Source of the DNA: Herbaspirillum sp. alder98
GTDB lineage: Bacteria > Pseudomonadota > Gammaproteobacteria > Burkholderiales > Burkholderiaceae_D
NCBI RefSeq assembly: GCF_020179755.1
Contig: NZ_JAIUCY010000002.1
Span: 186,001-250,000 of the forward strand
Direction: 5' to 3'
DNA: 64,000 bases
Below are positions 1 through 13,077 of this stretch, one piece after another. How positions within the stretch are numbered: position 1 is the stretch's first letter; each line of letters begins with the position of its first letter. Under the pieces are notes generated by a model that was not told the DNA's origin, did no database searches, and worked only from the letters and a program-made list of their open reading frames with translations. A program made the translations under genes and the position numbers.

Positions 1-81
1 GGTCACGTCCGGGGCGACCAGGCATTCGCGCAGCACACCCAGGCCCACCATGCCGCTGGCGCCAAAGATCAACACTTTCAT
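1..81 (-). CDS. NAD(P)-binding Rossmann protein, N-terminal fragment
   Basis: Only the first 27 codons are inside the window; the gene runs off the left edge. The visible N-terminus reads MKVLIFGASGMVG, a beta strand followed by a glycine-rich GxSGxVG turn, the dinucleotide-binding start of extended short-chain dehydrogenase/epimerase-like proteins. An AGGA ribosome site lies about 7 bases before the ATG. The substrate cannot be told from this fragment. It is divergent from queE. Confidence 0.7.
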   Translation of the reverse strand, partial: MKVLIFGASGMVGLGVLRECLVAPDVT

Positions 82-240
82 CGCGGGTCCTTTTTTTATT
101 GATCAAGGTGCTAAGACGTTTAGTGTGGCCGTATATTGTGTCGGGCAATAAATTGCAGTGAGGCAATAAATGGCTTGCCAAAAACAACAGCATAAGCGCA
201 GGCCAACCATCTGCCGGCTGCGTCCCGGTGTCCGAGCCGC

Positions 241-246
241 TATAAT
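241..246 (+). promoter_or_regulatory. Candidate -10 box for the queE operon
   Basis: A perfect TATAAT lies about 114 bases upstream of the queE GTG in the divergent spacer. No good -35 hexamer is seen at 17 bases, so this is a weak promoter call. No preQ1-type aptamer was recognised in the leader. Confidence 0.35.
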
Positions 247-359
247 GCCGCCCTTGGGCGGTCGGAAAATCTGCCTCGATATCAATCGCTGCCGGTGAGT
301 TCACCATCGCCGACACCTGTTCTTCTTTTGCGGCCCGTTCGCGGTGCCGCCCCATTATC

Positions 360-995
360 GTGACCTACAGCATCAAAGAAATCTTCTACACCCTGCAAGG
401 CGAGGGCGCCCATGCAGGGCGTCCGGCCGTGTTCTGCCGTTTTTCGGGTTGCAACCTGTGGACCGGGCGCGAGCAGGACCGCGCCAGCGCCACCTGCCAG
501 TTCTGCGATACCGATTTCGTCGGCACCGATGGCGAGAACGGCGGCAAGTTCAAGTCGCCCCAGGATCTCGCGGCCAAGATCGACAGCCTGTGGCCGGCCA
601 CCTATGCGCCCAGCAAGTATGTGGTGTTTACCGGCGGCGAACCGCTGCTGCAGCTGGACGGCCCGCTGATCGAGGCGATGCACGCGGTCGGCTTCGAGAT
701 CGCCATCGAGACCAATGGCACCATTGCCGTGCCCGAAGGCGTGGACTGGATCTGCGTCAGTCCCAAGATGGGTTCCGAGCTGAAGGTCACGCGTGGCAGC
801 GAGCTGAAGGTGGTGGTGCCGCAGGCCGGCCAACCGCTGGCCGACTACGAGAAGCTGGATTTCGCGCACTTCCTGCTGCAACCGATGGATGGGCCTGACG
901 CCGCCGCCAATACCACCCTGGCCATCAATATGGTCAAGAACAATCCGAAGTGGAAGCTGAGTATCCAGACCCACAAGCTGTTGCACATTCCCTGA
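360..995 (+). CDS. queE: 7-carboxy-7-deazaguanine synthase QueE
   Basis: Radical SAM enzyme that converts 6-carboxytetrahydropterin to 7-carboxy-7-deazaguanine in preQ0/queuosine synthesis. The 211-residue product opens with the family-typical KEIFYTLQGEG and carries the cluster cysteines Cys31, Cys46 and Cys49 in the CNLW...CQFCD segment. That is the widened spacing of QueE rather than the compact CxxxCxxC. The start is a GTG; no strong Shine-Dalgarno is visible, but the N-terminus matches the family exactly there. It is first in a tight operon, 12 bases before queD, whose product makes its substrate. queC and queF are not in the window. Confidence 0.96.
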   Translation: MTYSIKEIFYTLQGEGAHAGRPAVFCRFSGCNLWTGREQDRASATCQFCDTDFVGTDGENGGKFKSPQDLAAKIDSLWPATYAPSKYVVFTGGEPLLQLDGPLIEAMHAVGFEIAIETNGTIAVPEGVDWICVSPKMGSELKVTRGSELKVVVPQAGQPLADYEKLDFAHFLLQPMDGPDAAANTTLAINMVKNNPKWKLSIQTHKLLHIP

Positions 996-1007
996 TCCAG
1001 ACTCTAC

Positions 1008-2961
<1,954 letters not shown>

Positions 2962-2975
<14 letters not shown>

Positions 2976-3522
2976 TCTCGACCTTCACCGCCTCTTTGTC
3001 GACCGTGATCTTGCCCGGCTCGAAGCGCTTGCCGTTCATCTGCAACTGCTCGGGCGTGAAGGTATAGACGGCATAATCGCGCAGCAACTGGTCGGCGGCG
3101 GCATTGCCCAGGGCGGTGAGCTGCTGGGCGTACTGCGGCGGCAGGTCTTTCGAATCGACGTTGTCTACCTTGGGCGCATCCAGGCGCAACGAGCGTGACG
3201 GGGCGTCGTACTTGAAACCGCTGCTCATGGTCAGCACCGCATTGACCGGGCGCGCCAGGAGCCATTGATTGGCGATCTGGGCGTCGACCACGGTGGTGAG
3301 GCGGTTGTTGGGCGCATCCATGCCCAGTCGCGGGTTGCTCAAGGTCACGTCGAACAAGTCCATATACTTCAGCTTGCGCGGAAACTGCGGCGCAATCGCC
3401 GTTTCCAGGTCTTTCTTGGACAGCGTGTATTCGTTGGTCCAGACGTTGTAGGCGGCTTGTGCGCCGTGGGCCAGGCCCAGCGCCATCAGGCCCGTGCAGA
3501 TCAGTGTTGTGCTGGTTTTCAT
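2962..3522 (-). CDS. DUF1439 family exported protein (YceB-like)
   Basis: A 186-residue protein with a signal peptide of about 23 residues ending GAQA, then a soluble domain of the DUF1439/YceB type. There is no lipobox cysteine at the cleavage site, unlike E. coli YceB, so a soluble periplasmic protein is more likely than a lipoprotein. Function is unknown. The frame is open 21 codons further upstream, but the ATG at 3522 begins the signal peptide cleanly. It is convergent with ldcA. Confidence 0.75.
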
Positions 3523-3668
3523 GCGAGAAGGTAAGGGCTGCAAAGGGAGTTGGAGCACCGCCGGTCGGTTAAAAATCCCGGCCATTGTAGTTCAGGTGAC
3601 AATGCGGCTTTCCTTGAGGAAATAAAGCAGGTGGCTTGCCCGCAATGCAAGCCGGGGCTCGCTCACGA

Positions 3669-3677
3669 TGGTAAAAT
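3669..3677 (+). promoter_or_regulatory. Candidate extended -10 promoter of the ABC-F gene
   Basis: TGGTAAAAT is an extended -10 match (TGn plus TAAAAT) about 95 bases upstream of the GTG at 3772. No matching -35 was found. Confidence 0.3.
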
Positions 3678-3771
3678 ACAGGGTTTCGCGCGCGTGGCGG
3701 CAAATCCGGATATCGCTTTTCTGTTCCGGCTGCAGTCCGCGCCAGGTTTCAATTCAGAAAAAGGTTTCGCA

Positions 3772-5370
<1,599 letters not shown>

Positions 5371-5398
5371 CCCGCAACTACAACGCACAGCTCCCGCC

Positions 5399-6538
5399 AT
5401 GCACGCAACCGCAAGCAAGGTCGTCGAATACGAACGGCCTCAAATGGAGACCGGTGGCAGCTGCACCGCCAACGCCTGGGCACGGGTCCCACCCACGCCC
5501 GGCGCGGCTGAACGCGCCGATCTCAAGGCCCGCATCAAGGCACTGCTCAAGCAGAAGCAGGCAGTGCTGGTGGCGCACTACTATGTTGATCCCGATCTGC
5601 AGGACCTGGCCGAGGAAACCGGCGGCTGCGTCTCGGATTCGCTCGAGATGGCCCGCTTCGGACGCGACCACGCCGCCACCACGCTGGTGGTGGCCGGGGT
5701 GCGCTTCATGGGCGAGACGGCCAAGATCCTGAGTCCCGAGAAGCGCATCCTGATGCCCGATCTCGACGCCACCTGTTCGCTCGACCTGGGTTGCGCGGCC
5801 GACGAATTTACCGCTTTCTGCGATGCCCATCCGGACCGCACGGTGGTGGTCTATGCCAACACCAGCGCGGCGGTAAAGGCCCGCGCCGACTGGATGGTGA
5901 CTTCCTCGATCGGGCTTGAGATCGTGCAGCACCTGCATCAGCAGGGCAAGAAGATCCTGTGGGCGCCCGACAAGCACCTGGGCGGTTACATCCAGAAGCA
6001 GACCGGCGCCGACATGCTGCTGTGGCAGGGGTCGTGCCTGGTGCACGATGAATTCAAGGGCGGCGAGCTGGAGCTGATGCGCGCCGAACACCCCGAGGCG
6101 CTGGTGCTGGTGCATCCCGAGTCGCCCGAGGCGGTGGTGGCGCAGGCCGATGTGGTCGGTTCGACCTCGCAACTGATTGCGGCGGTGCAGGTGTCCAGTG
6201 CGCCGTCGTTCATCGTCGCCACCGACAACGGCATCCTGCACAAGATGCGCCTGGCAGCGCCAGGCAAGATTTTTATCGACGCCCCCACGGCCGGCAACAG
6301 CGCCACATGCAAGAGTTGCGCGCACTGTCCGTGGATGGCGATGAACGGTTTGCAGAACCTGTTGCAGGTGCTGGAAACCGGAGCCAACGAGATTCAGGTC
6401 GACCCTGGCATCGGCCGTCGCGCCGTGCTGTGCATCGACCGCATGCTGGATTTCGCAGCCAACAGGAAAGCCAATGTGCGCCCCGGCGCACGGCTTGAAG
6501 ACGAACAGCAACTGTTTGCAGGAATCGGCCCGGCATGA
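5399..6538 (+). CDS. nadA: Quinolinate synthase NadA
   Basis: Condenses iminoaspartate with dihydroxyacetone phosphate to quinolinate in de novo NAD synthesis, using a [4Fe-4S] cluster. The 379-residue protein shows the three-fold repeated fold, with cysteines in ATCSLDLGC and in [14 protein letters not shown] near the C-terminus. Its stop overlaps the nadC start (ATGA), so the two are translationally coupled. nadB, which makes the substrate, lies 9.6 kb away on the other strand (16153-17760). Confidence 0.97.
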   Translation: MHATASKVVEYERPQMETGGSCTANAWARVPPTPGAAERADLKARIKALLKQKQAVLVAHYYVDPDLQDLAEETGGCVSDSLEMARFGRDHAATTLVVAGVRFMGETAKILSPEKRILMPDLDATCSLDLGCAADEFTAFCDAHPDRTVVVYANTSAAVKARADWMVTSSIGLEIVQHLHQQGKKILWAPDKHLGGYIQKQTGADMLLWQGSCLVHDEFKGGELELMRAEHPEALVLVHPESPEAVVAQADVVGSTSQLIAAVQVSSAPSFIVATDNGILHKMRLAAPGKIFIDAPTAGNSATCKSCAHCPWMAMNGLQNLLQVLETGANEIQVDPGIGRRAVLCIDRMLDFAANRKANVRPGARLEDEQQLFAGIGPA

Positions 6539-7446
6539 CAATTCTCCACGCCATCAAGACCAGCCCCAGCATCACCGTGGCCAGTAACTTGAACAATCCC
6601 TTTGCACCCTTCGATGCGGCCTTGCTGGCGGCCTTCGACGCCAACGTCAACCAGGCCATTGCCGAAGACGTCGGCGACGGCGACTTCACCGGCCTGCTGG
6701 TGCCCGAGCACGAATTCGTCACGGCCCGCGTGATCGTGCGCGAAGCGGCCGTACTATGCGGCGCGCCCTGGTTCGAAGCGGTGATGACCCGGCTCGATCC
6801 GCGCCTGCAGGTCAGCTGGCAGCACGCCGAAGGCGACCTGATGGCCGCCGACAGCGAAGTCTGCACCATCCACGGCCCGGCGCGCGCCTTGCTCACCGCC
6901 GAGCGCGGCGCGCTCAACTTCCTGCAACTGCTGTCGGGTGTGGCCACGGCTACTCGGCGCTATGTGGACGTCGTCGCCGGCACCAGCGCCAGCATTCTCG
7001 ATACCCGCAAGACCTTGCCCGGCCTGCGCCTGGCGCAGAAGTACGCCGTGCGCGTGGGCGGCGGCGCCAACCAGCGCCTGGCCCTGTACGACGGCATCCT
7101 GATCAAGGAAAACCACATCGCCGCCGCCGGTGGCATCACGGCCGCCATGGCCGCGGCCCACAAGCTCGATGCCGGGGTGACGATCCAGGTCGAGGTGGAG
7201 AGCATCGCCGAACTGCAGGAAGCGCTGGGCGCCGGCGCCTTGTCGATCCTGCTGGATAATTTTTCGCTGGAGATGATGCGCGGGGCGGTGGCGGTCAATG
7301 CCGGGCGCGCGCTGCTGGAAGCCTCGGGCGGCATCAACCTCGAGTCCGTGCGGGCGATTGCAGAAACGGGTGTCGATCGCATCTCGATCGGCAGCCTGAC
7401 CAAGGATATCCGGGCCGCCGATTTTTCGTTGCGGGTAGTGAAGTAA
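6535..7446 (+). CDS. nadC: Nicotinate-nucleotide diphosphorylase (carboxylating) NadC
   Basis: Quinolinate phosphoribosyltransferase: quinolinate plus PRPP gives nicotinate mononucleotide, CO2 and pyrophosphate. The 303-residue product carries the QAPRTase core [17 protein letters not shown], then GGGANQR and the KENHI segment. The C-terminal barrel contains ILLDNFS and ISIGSLTK. It has a short N-terminal extension ahead of the conserved part. It overlaps nadA by 4 bases and is followed by a REP-like repeat and a convergent receptor gene. Confidence 0.97.
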   Translation: MTILHAIKTSPSITVASNLNNPFAPFDAALLAAFDANVNQAIAEDVGDGDFTGLLVPEHEFVTARVIVREAAVLCGAPWFEAVMTRLDPRLQVSWQHAEGDLMAADSEVCTIHGPARALLTAERGALNFLQLLSGVATATRRYVDVVAGTSASILDTRKTLPGLRLAQKYAVRVGGGANQRLALYDGILIKENHIAAAGGITAAMAAAHKLDAGVTIQVEVESIAELQEALGAGALSILLDNFSLEMMRGAVAVNAGRALLEASGGINLESVRAIAETGVDRISIGSLTKDIRAADFSLRVVK

Positions 7447-7510
7447 GCACGTGACAAGACGCTGGTTTACGGCCTGCGCGAGGACGACGGGACATCGATA
7501 ACATTTTATC

Positions 7511-7551
7511 CGTCGTCCCGGCGCAGGCCGGGATCCAGCGACTTTCGTCGC
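7511..7551. repeat. REP-like double hairpin, copy A
   Basis: Two short hairpins in a row: CCCGGC/GCCGGG with a GCAG loop, a CCA linker overlapping GGGATCCA, then GCGAC/GTCGC with a TTTC loop. The same layout recurs at 29057 and 55010. It lies between the convergent 3' ends of nadC and the receptor gene. Confidence 0.65.
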
Positions 7552-7563
7552 ACCCCGTCATCC

Positions 7564-10050
7564 TCAGAACTTGTAGTTGGCCTTCAACCACGCATTGCGT
7601 GGATTCCCCACCGTATAGCCGTTATAGCCGCCCAGACCGGTGTAGTAGGTCTTGTCGGTCAGGTTCTCGACGTTGAGCGACAGGCTCAATTGCGGCGACA
7701 CTTCATAACGCGCCATCAAGCCAATCAGCGTCATGCCGCCTTGGTAGGCGGTCTGCGCGCTGTAGGTTTCCAGGTAAGAAATCCCGCTTTGATAAGACAG
7801 GTTGCCGCCCACGGTCAACTTGCTCAGCGCGCCCGGCAGGCGATAGCTGGTCGCCACGCGCAGCATGCGTTGCGGGTAGTTGGTGTTCATCAGCACGCTC
7901 TTGTTATTGAACTTGGCGCTGTAGGTGTAGCCGGCCATGACCTGCCAGCCGCGTGCCAGCTCACCCGAGATGGTGGTTTCGAAACCACGCGTGCGCGCGC
8001 CCTTGACCGCGCGATAGGCGGCCGAGCCGTCAGGCAGGGGCGCCACGCCTGGTGCCAGTTCGACCGCATTGTCCTCACGCACTTCGAATACCGCGAAGCT
8101 GGTGTTGAGCTTGCCGCCCATGTGCTCGCCCTTGACCCCGAATTCAAGGTTGTTGCCGCGCCGGGGTTCGATGGTTTCGTTATTGGCGTTGCGCGCGGTA
8201 TTGGGCTGGAAGATATCCGTATAGCTCGAATAGGCCGACCAGGTGTCGTTGATGTCGTAGACGATGCCCGCGTAGGGCGTAAATATCGCGTGTTCGTGGC
8301 CGGCGCTGCTGGCGACCGGACGGCCGTTGGTGCCGTTGGTCCAGGTGCGCGTGACCAGGTCGTTGTCGTACCAGGAGAAGCGGGTGCCGACCAGGACCGA
8401 CAGCGCATCGAAGGGCTTCAGGCGCAGCGCGCCATAGACCGCCTTTTCTTCGGTGACGCCGCTGAACTTGTTGAGCGGATACGGGAAGTCGGGCTGCGCA
8501 ATCGCCCCCAGGTTGGAGATGTTGACCGCCTGCCGGTCGAAGGCGTTGACCAGGCGGCTGCTGTTGCTGTAGTCGTAGGCGTAGCGGTTGTAGTTGGCGC
8601 CAAGCACCGCCGTGTGGGTGCGGCCAAACAGCGAGAACGGGCCGGTGGCATACACATCCAGCGCGCGCGTGACCGAGGTGGCCGGGTTGTTGGCCACCTG
8701 CACCACGCCGCCGTTGCCGGTGGCCGAATTGATGTTGCCCGGATAGAGCCAGATGTCGCCGCTGTAGCGCTCGCGGTCATTGGTGATGAGGGCCGCGTCC
8801 ACCTTCAGGCGCCAGTCGTTGTCGAAATGGTGATCCAGGTTGACGAAATAGCGCTGGGTATCCATGTTCCAGGTGCTCCAGGGTGTGCTGGAGTTGAACG
8901 AGCGGGGCAGGTTGGTGCGGCTGCCATCGCTGTAGAACAATGGGCTCTGGCCGAAGTTGGCGCCCTTGATCGCGGTGCGCTGGTATTCGACGCCGGCCGA
9001 CAGCAGGGTATTGCGCGACAGGTCGGCCTCGACGATGCCATAGAACACATCTTCGCTCTGCTTCTTGTTGTCGACAAAGCTGTTGCCGTCGGCATGCGAG
9101 GCCACCACGCGCCCGCGCACGGTGCCGGCTTCATTGAGCTTGGTGCTGAGGTCGGCCTCGGTGCTGTAGCGGCTCCAGGAGCCGACGCCCACGCCCACAT
9201 GGCCGCTGAATTCGGCCGTCGGGCGCTTGCGCACCAGGTTGATCGAACCGCCCGGCGAACCCGATCCATTGAGCAGGCCGGATGCGCCGCGAATGACTTC
9301 GACCCGGTCGTAGACCTGCATGCTGAGCTGGCTCGACTCGGCCGCCACGCTGTTGAAGGACAACGTCGGCACGCCGTCGATCATGCTGTTGAGCGAGAAA
9401 CCGCGCGAGGTGAACGTGACGCGTTCATCGAGCCGATCGGCCACGATACCGGGGGTCATGCGCAGCACGTCGTTGAGACTCATCAGGTTCTGGTCTTCGA
9501 TCTGCTGGCGGCCGATCACGCTCACCGACTGCGGTGTTTCACGCAGCGACAAGGCCATGCGGGTGGCCGCACCGGTGGCGCGGGTGGTGTACGAACCGCT
9601 GCCCTCGGTGACGGTGCTGCGCTCGCTGTCGGCGTTCACGGTCACCGCCGGCAAGGCCTGATTCGGCGCTTCGCTGGTGTTAGCGACGCCGGTGGCGCGT
9701 CGCACGGTAAAGCTACCGTCGGCGCGACCGGCGATTTCCAGGCCGCTGCCGGCCAGCACCCGTTCTGCCGCTGCCCGGGCGCTCATCACGCCGTTCACCG
9801 CCGGGCTGGTCTTGCCGGCGGCCAGTGCCGGCTCGAACGACAGGGCGATCCCCGAAGCCAACGCGAAGGCCGACAGGTTCTGGCCCAGCGGGCCGCTGGC
9901 GATGTCATAGCGGCGCTGGGTGGCATCGTTGAGCACGGCGGTGTCGGCGGCGAACGCCGGTGCTTGCCAGGCAGCGCCCGACAGGGCGCACAGGATCAGG
10001 GCGGCAGCCGCGACTGGCTTGATGCGCGGGCGAATGGACAGGTGGGACAT
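7564..10050 (-). CDS. TonB-dependent siderophore receptor with STN signalling domain
   Basis: Outer-membrane receptor of 828 residues. A signal peptide ends at about residue 34 (APAFA). Residues 45-125 form a secretin/TonB N-terminal (STN) domain of the kind FecA and FpvA use to signal to FecR. Then come the plug (with PQSVSVIGRQQIED) and a 22-strand barrel region ending ANYKF, with the C-terminal Phe needed for barrel assembly. Together with the adjacent fecR and fecI this is a complete cell-surface signalling set. The ligand is unknown; the FhuE/FpvA-like plug suggests a ferric siderophore. An AAAGGA ribosome site precedes the ATG. Confidence 0.93.
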   Translation of the reverse strand: MSHLSIRPRIKPVAAAALILCALSGAAWQAPAFAADTAVLNDATQRRYDIASGPLGQNLSAFALASGIALSFEPALAAGKTSPAVNGVMSARAAAERVLAGSGLEIAGRADGSFTVRRATGVANTSEAPNQALPAVTVNADSERSTVTEGSGSYTTRATGAATRMALSLRETPQSVSVIGRQQIEDQNLMSLNDVLRMTPGIVADRLDERVTFTSRGFSLNSMIDGVPTLSFNSVAAESSQLSMQVYDRVEVIRGASGLLNGSGSPGGSINLVRKRPTAEFSGHVGVGVGSWSRYSTEADLSTKLNEAGTVRGRVVASHADGNSFVDNKKQSEDVFYGIVEADLSRNTLLSAGVEYQRTAIKGANFGQSPLFYSDGSRTNLPRSFNSSTPWSTWNMDTQRYFVNLDHHFDNDWRLKVDAALITNDRERYSGDIWLYPGNINSATGNGGVVQVANNPATSVTRALDVYATGPFSLFGRTHTAVLGANYNRYAYDYSNSSRLVNAFDRQAVNISNLGAIAQPDFPYPLNKFSGVTEEKAVYGALRLKPFDALSVLVGTRFSWYDNDLVTRTWTNGTNGRPVASSAGHEHAIFTPYAGIVYDINDTWSAYSSYTDIFQPNTARNANNETIEPRRGNNLEFGVKGEHMGGKLNTSFAVFEVREDNAVELAPGVAPLPDGSAAYRAVKGARTRGFETTISGELARGWQVMAGYTYSAKFNNKSVLMNTNYPQRMLRVATSYRLPGALSKLTVGGNLSYQSGISYLETYSAQTAYQGGMTLIGLMARYEVSPQLSLSLNVENLTDKTYYTGLGGYNGYTVGNPRNAWLKANYKF

Positions 10051-10152
10051 GGAGCAGGGATCCTTTCAATGGAAATGTGGTTTCACTCCCATTGCCAGCC
10101 AGGATCGAAAAAAGTATCAGGACAACCAAAAAAATATTGAATGCCGGTCAGC

Positions 10153-11151
10153 TCACTGCGGGCCGGGCGCCGACAGCGTGACCCAATAACCGCCAAAGCG
10201 CCGGCGCGCCTCGATCGGATAGGTCGACACCAGCATCGTGAGGATCTGCTGCGGCTGGTCCAGCGGGAAGGTGCCGGAGATGCGCAGGTCGGCCACCTCG
10301 TCTTCGCAGCGCAGCAGGCCCGGCAGATAGCGCGCCAGTTCTGCAGAAAATGCGTCCAGGCGCATGTTGTCGGCGACCAGCATGCCCTGGGTCCAGGCGT
10401 CGGCGGCCACGCTCAACGGCTGCGGGGCGTCGATGGCATCGGCTGAAAAACGCAGGCGCTGTCCGGCGGCAATGGTCACCCGGGCGCTGGCGGGCAGACG
10501 GCGAGGGGCCACCCGCACCGCGCTTTCGAAGACGTCGAGTTGCGTATGGGCGGTTTGCTGGTGCACGGCAAAGCGGGTGCCCAGCGCCTGCAGCATGCCT
10601 TCGGCGGTTTCTACCAGGAACGGCCGGGCGCTGGCGGCGGTGTCGGCGGCGGTGGTGATCATGATCTCGCCATGGCGCAAGCGCACCAGGCGTCGGTCCT
10701 GGTCGAACACGACGTCGATGGCGCTGGCGCTATTGAGGATGACCTGGCTGCCATCGGCCAGTCGAATCGTGCGGCGCTGGCCGGTGCCGGTGTGGTGATC
10801 GGCCGCCAGGTCGCTTTGGCGTAGCGCCTGCCAGCCGAACCAGGCGGCAGGCAGGGCCGCCAGCAAGCCGGCCAGCTTGGCCAGCGCCGCCCGTCGTGCC
10901 GGCGCGGTCGAGCGTTGCAATACCGGCATGGCCAGCGCTGGCGGCAGCGTGCCCAGCTTGTTCATCAGGGTTTCGGCGCGGGCCCAGGCGCGCGCATTGT
11001 CGGCACTGGCGCCTTGCCACTGGCGGCATTGCTGGCGATCAGCCTCGGTGGCCTGGCCGCCATGCAGCAACACCAGCCACTCGGCAGCCTGGTCCAGGGC
11101 CACGGGATTGATGGCGGATGCCCCGGCGTGGGTCGCAGAATAATGCGCCAT
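10153..11151 (-). CDS. fecR: FecR family anti-sigma/signal-transfer protein
   Basis: Inner-membrane regulator, 332 residues. It has an N-terminal DUF4880-type helical domain (AAEWLVLLHGG), a transmembrane helix around residues 90-110 (LAGLLAALPAAWFG), a FecR domain with IRLADGSQVILNSASAID, and a C-terminal domain that would contact the receptor's STN domain. The start at 11151 lies 2 bases after the sigma-factor stop, so translation is likely coupled. It controls the sigma factor at 11154-11660 in response to the receptor at 7564-10050. Confidence 0.92.
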   Translation of the reverse strand: MAHYSATHAGASAINPVALDQAAEWLVLLHGGQATEADRQQCRQWQGASADNARAWARAETLMNKLGTLPPALAMPVLQRSTAPARRAALAKLAGLLAALPAAWFGWQALRQSDLAADHHTGTGQRRTIRLADGSQVILNSASAIDVVFDQDRRLVRLRHGEIMITTAADTAASARPFLVETAEGMLQALGTRFAVHQQTAHTQLDVFESAVRVAPRRLPASARVTIAAGQRLRFSADAIDAPQPLSVAADAWTQGMLVADNMRLDAFSAELARYLPGLLRCEDEVADLRISGTFPLDQPQQILTMLVSTYPIEARRRFGGYWVTLSAPGPQ

Positions 11152-11153
11152 GC

Positions 11154-11660
11154 TTAATCCATCAGACACAGGCATGCCAGGAAAGCCTGCTTCATGTAGC
11201 GCTTGACGCTGATCAGCGAGCAACCCAGGCGGGTCGCGATGTCGTCGTATTTCAAGCCATCCAGCTGCGACAGCAAGAACGCCTGCCGGGCGCGCGGCGG
11301 CAGGCTGTCCAGCATGGCGTCGACCTGGGTCAGGGTCTCGAGAATCAGGTAGCGCTGCTCCGGCGACGGCGCCTCGGCCTCGGGCAGCGCCGCCAGCGCT
11401 TCGAGAAAGGCGCTTTCGAGCGCGCGCCGCTGGTACCAGTTGACCAGGATGCCACGCGCCACCGTCGTCAGGAAGGCACGCGGTTCATTGATCTCGGCCA
11501 CCCGGCGGCGTTCGATGACCCGCAGGAAGGTGTCGTGCGCCAGGTCGGCGGCGTCGCAGGCATTGCCCAGGCGCGCGCGCAGCCATTGCTGCAGCCAGCT
11601 GTGGTGGTCGGTGTAGAGCACGCCAACATCGCGCGCGGCGCTGAGATCGGGGGCGGTCAT
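11154..11660 (-). CDS. fecI: ECF sigma factor, FecI type
   Basis: RNA polymerase sigma factor of 168 residues. Region 2 (AADLAHDTFLRVIERR) and region 4 (YDDIATRLGCSLISVKRYM) are both present, with no region 1 or 3, as in iron-uptake ECF sigmas. The frame is open upstream into the Fur box; I start at the ATG at 11660, where the family alignment begins, although its ribosome site is poor. It would direct transcription of the receptor gene downstream once released by FecR. Confidence 0.92.
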   Translation of the reverse strand: MTAPDLSAARDVGVLYTDHHSWLQQWLRARLGNACDAADLAHDTFLRVIERRRVAEINEPRAFLTTVARGILVNWYQRRALESAFLEALAALPEAEAPSPEQRYLILETLTQVDAMLDSLPPRARQAFLLSQLDGLKYDDIATRLGCSLISVKRYMKQAFLACLCLMD

Positions 11661-11684
11661 TGAAGTTGGCGAATTGCGTATTTT

Positions 11685-11703
11685 AATGAGAATTGTTCGC
11701 ATT
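11685..11703. promoter_or_regulatory. Fur box upstream of fecI
   Basis: AATGAGAATTGTTCGCATT is a near-palindrome that matches the AATGAGAATnATTCTCATT form of the Fur site closely. It lies 25 bases before the fecI start, where iron-loaded Fur would block transcription. This ties the fecI-fecR-receptor unit to iron limitation. Confidence 0.75.
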
Positions 11704-11793
11704 CTAACAGGTGTTAAGCCGGGTCTGCACATCACCTTGCAGTCGATGTTGCGCTGTTACAATGCGCCCACTCAGTTTCTCCAAGGACCCCTC

Positions 11794-13077
11794 GTGACTT
11801 CCAACCAGTCCAGCCGTGTCTTCGCGCCGCTTGCATGGGCCGTGCTGTATTTTGTCCTGGGTTTTGTGTCGTACCGGCTCAATGGCACGTTCGTCGCTTC
11901 CGGTTACCTGTGGCTGCCGGCCGGGGTGGTGGTCGGGGCCTTGATGCTGACGACCACCGAACGCTGGGGCGCATTGATGTTGGCGCTGTTGGCGGCGCAG
12001 TTGCTGCTGGGCGGGGTGGCCGAGCGCGAGTTGTGGCGCATGGCCTTGCTGGCGGCCAACGAGATCGGCGTGGCCGCCATCGCCGTGTGGCTGGTGCGAC
12101 GCGCGCCTTTCCCGCTGGAGGGCCTTTATTTTGTGCGGGCCTTGCTGCTGGTGGGGGTCGGGGCCAGCCTGGCCAGCGGGCTGTTCGGCGCACTCTGGTT
12201 CAGCGCCACGCAGCACTTGCCGTTCTGGTCCACGCTGCGGGTCTGGAGCCTGTCGGACCTGGTCGGCATCCTGATCGTCACGCCCGTGCTGGCGGGCTGG
12301 TCGCGCTTTCGGGCGGTGCGCTCGGGCGGCATCGACCGTGCTGATTTCCTGTTGGGGCTGGCCAGTTTCGCCGGCTTGCTCATCACGGCCTGGCTGGCCT
12401 TCGGCAGCGAGATCGACCGCGTCATTCTCGACATCAATTTCTCGACCACCTACCTGCCGTTGTTCTGCGTGGCGCTGGTCACCATCCTGTGGGGCGGGCG
12501 CGGCGGCTCGCTGGCGGTGGTGGTGCTGGCACTGATCGCCTTTGTCTATAACTCGCTGGGTCGTGGGCCGTTCGTCGAACTGGTGCAGCTGCATTCCAGC
12601 AATGCGCTGCTGGAGCTGCAGATCTACCTGGCGGTGGCGGCCTTGCTGTCGCTGCTCATCAGCACCCTCAAGACCACCCGCGAGCAGTCGCAGGAAGACG
12701 CCGCCAACTGGCGCGACGATGTCGAACTGGCGCTGACGGTATCGCGCCAGCTGGTCTATTGCATCGACCCGGTGCGCGCCCGCGTGACCTGGTCGGGTGA
12801 CGTGCAGGGCTTGCTGGGGCTGGCGCCCGAAGCGCTGGCCAGTATCGACCAGGTGTTGGCGCATGTGCATCCGCTGGACCAGGCGCGGCTGCGCCAGCGC
12901 TGGCTCGACGACGATAGCGACGACGCCCGCCCGGGCATGAGCCTGCGCCTGATGCTGCCGGCCGGCCAGGTCAGCGAGGTCACCGACATCAGTCGCAGCA
13001 TGCTGGACCCCGATGACAGCCTGGCCATCGTCGCCGGCGCCTGGCAGGTCGGGCCGGCGCAGGGAGCCCAGCCATGA
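11794..13077 (+). CDS. MASE1-PAS membrane sensor protein without output domain
   Basis: 427 residues. Residues 10-300 form a MASE1-type multi-span membrane sensor domain (about eight helices; start region SYRLNGTFVASGYLWLPAGV). A PAS-like fold follows at about residues 315-425 (RVTWSGDVQGLLGL, AHVHPLDQARLRQRW). MASE1 proteins normally end in GGDEF, EAL or histidine-kinase modules; none is present and the stop is genuine in this reading. The start is GTG 11794, with AAGGA 7 bases upstream. The last 4 bases overlap the start of an alpha/beta hydrolase, so the two are probably co-translated. Confidence 0.82.
   Translation: MTSNQSSRVFAPLAWAVLYFVLGFVSYRLNGTFVASGYLWLPAGVVVGALMLTTTERWGALMLALLAAQLLLGGVAERELWRMALLAANEIGVAAIAVWLVRRAPFPLEGLYFVRALLLVGVGASLASGLFGALWFSATQHLPFWSTLRVWSLSDLVGILIVTPVLAGWSRFRAVRSGGIDRADFLLGLASFAGLLITAWLAFGSEIDRVILDINFSTTYLPLFCVALVTILWGGRGGSLAVVVLALIAFVYNSLGRGPFVELVQLHSSNALLELQIYLAVAALLSLLISTLKTTREQSQEDAANWRDDVELALTVSRQLVYCIDPVRARVTWSGDVQGLLGLAPEALASIDQVLAHVHPLDQARLRQRWLDDDSDDARPGMSLRLMLPAGQVSEVTDISRSMLDPDDSLAIVAGAWQVGPAQGAQP

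Noticed and set aside
100-360. Possible preQ1 riboswitch before queE
   Set aside because: The leader does not show a preQ1-I or preQ1-II core that I can recognise; only a -10-like TATAAT is visible.
7690-10140. 816-codon open frame on the + strand
   Set aside because: Antisense to the first TonB receptor, which has a full STN-plug-barrel order.
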